A DNA stretch of 64,000 bases from Devosia sp. (GTDB lineage: Bacteria; Pseudomonadota; Alphaproteobacteria; Rhizobiales; Devosiaceae), in NCBI RefSeq assembly GCF_025809055.1, contig NZ_CP075529.1, forward strand, positions 3,397,501 to 3,461,500, in the 5' to 3' direction. Below, piece after piece: positions 63,424 through 64,000 of the stretch. A program made the translations under genes and the position numbers. The first letter of the stretch is position 1. Every line of letters begins with the position of its first letter. The notes under the pieces are model-generated. The model saw only the letters and a program-made list of their open reading frames with translations. It was not told where the DNA came from and did no database searches.

Positions 63424-63450
63424 AAAGCGCCGGAGCAATCCGGCGCTTTT
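63424..63450 (+). terminator. Terminator after the MFS gene
   Basis: Stem AAAGCGCCGGA / TCCGGCGCTTT with a 4-nt loop and TT after it; 18 bp past the stop. Confidence 0.8.
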
Positions 63451-63491
63451 CTCGTTTTGGGACCCCTTGCGCGCGTTTTTTCCGCCCGCGG

Positions 63492-63506
63492 TTAATGACT
63501 ATTTAC
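63492..63506. promoter_or_regulatory. CtrA-like box before the membrane sensor gene
   Basis: TTAA-N7-TTAC, one mismatch from TTAA-N7-TTAA, 82-97 nt upstream of the start codon at 63589. In this class CtrA often controls motility and signalling genes; only weak evidence alone. Confidence 0.35.
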
Positions 63507-63588
63507 CTTTTCCGGCAATGTGATCAGCGGGGAAAGGTCTTGGATACGCAATGCCTTCACCGTGGCCGCACCAGCCGTGAGGACTGCT

Positions 63589-64000
63589 ATGCCAAATCTT
63601 GTTGAACTGACCTTCCGCCGCACCTGGGACCGGCTTTCGCTCGGCGAACAGGTTGCCATCGTTGCCACGCTTCTGTGTCTGGTGCTGGTCGGCGCTATGA
63701 CGCTGGTGACCGCGCAGGTGGGATCCGAACAGGCGCGATTGCGCGCCGAAGCGGGCATGGTCAGCCTCGCGCATGGCATGTCCGACAGGCTCGAGGCGCG
63801 GATGGGCGAGCGTTATCGCGAGATCGCCAATATCGCTGCCATGTCCCCGCTCGCGCCCATCTGGGAGAGCACCCCGGGCGATATTCGCGGGCTGCTCGAA
63901 CAATTGGCGGAAAGCGACAGCGATTACACCTGGATCGGGTTTGCCGGTGCCGATGGCACCGTCATTGCCGCGACCGGCGGCATGCTCGAAGGCGCTTCGG
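63589..64000 (+). CDS. Membrane sensor protein, N-terminal part (3' end outside window)
   Basis: 137 residues are visible and the frame is open to the window end. A short cytosolic start, one membrane helix (about 23-45, VAIVATLLCLVLVGAMTLVT), then an extracellular helical region with RYREIANIAAMSPLAPIW and WIGFAGADGTVIAATGGML, which resembles a double-Cache sensor domain. The output (GGDEF, kinase or chemotaxis) is not in view. ATG 63589 with GAGGA about 6-10 nt upstream. Confidence 0.7.
   Translation, partial: MPNLVELTFRRTWDRLSLGEQVAIVATLLCLVLVGAMTLVTAQVGSEQARLRAEAGMVSLAHGMSDRLEARMGERYREIANIAAMSPLAPIWESTPGDIRGLLEQLAESDSDYTWIGFAGADGTVIAATGGMLEGAS

Overview
The window is GC-rich chromosomal DNA from an alphaproteobacterium of the order Hyphomicrobiales (Rhizobiales). 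The pointers are CcrM next to RNase HII, the split glycine dehydrogenase gcvPA/gcvPB, the atpI-B-E-b'-b order, the plant-type glutamate-cysteine ligase, small alphaproteobacterial families (DUF2093, DUF4170, DUF6101, IalB) and possible CtrA and LexA sites. A Devosia-like genus is plausible, but no rRNA or other phylogenetic marker is present to prove it. No tRNA, rRNA, CRISPR array, transposase or phage gene was found.

Layout. 1-8.2 kb: the 3' end of edd, two divergent citrate-synthase-like genes (one with an N-terminal helix-turn-helix) around a perfect 26-bp palindrome, a fused ring-cleaving dioxygenase/hydrolase, mutL, tadA and a block of palindromic repeats. 8.2-17.3 kb: a membrane protein/XRE regulator pair, an MDR oxidoreductase, an alpha/beta hydrolase behind a nested inverted repeat, a patatin, purD, gshA, rsmE and ubiA. 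17.3-24.5 kb: DUF6101, an envelope group (CysQ/IMPase-like, DUF4170, O-antigen-ligase-like, LpxB-related, DUF2093), xseA and a VtlR/LsrB-like LysR gene divergent from a DUF1127 gene that is followed by three hairpins (candidate sRNA). 25-32 kb: PilZ, IalB, then coxB-coxA-ctaB-coxF-ctaG-coxC-SURF1. 32-41.6 kb: thrC, an M16 protease, a GNAT, a large membrane GGDEF/EAL protein, yqgE, a DsbD-alpha-like protein, a peroxiredoxin and a lipoprotein. 41.7-49.5 kb: a glycine-riboswitch-led gcvT-H-PA-PB operon and the F0 ATP synthase operon, both on the minus strand. 49.8-64 kb: smc, a DsbA-like protein, dciA, mutY, an AT-rich SLATT-domain gene, ccrM, rnhB, DUF4180, a radical SAM gene with a LexA-type box, a DHA2 transporter and the start of a membrane sensor.

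Most genes are conserved housekeeping genes for respiration (cox, atp, ubiA), one-carbon and glutathione metabolism, and DNA repair and replication (mutL, xseA, mutY, smc, rnhB, ccrM). The clearest foreign piece is the SLATT gene at 56.4-57.15 kb, a candidate membrane effector of a defence system set between mutY and ccrM. The other points worth testing are the helix-turn-helix citrate synthase with its symmetric operator, the dioxygenase/hydrolase fusion, a palindromic repeat that has become the C-terminus of a citrate synthase, the LexA box before the radical SAM gene and the candidate sRNA after the DUF1127 gene. Three families of short palindromic repeats occupy many of the intergenic gaps.
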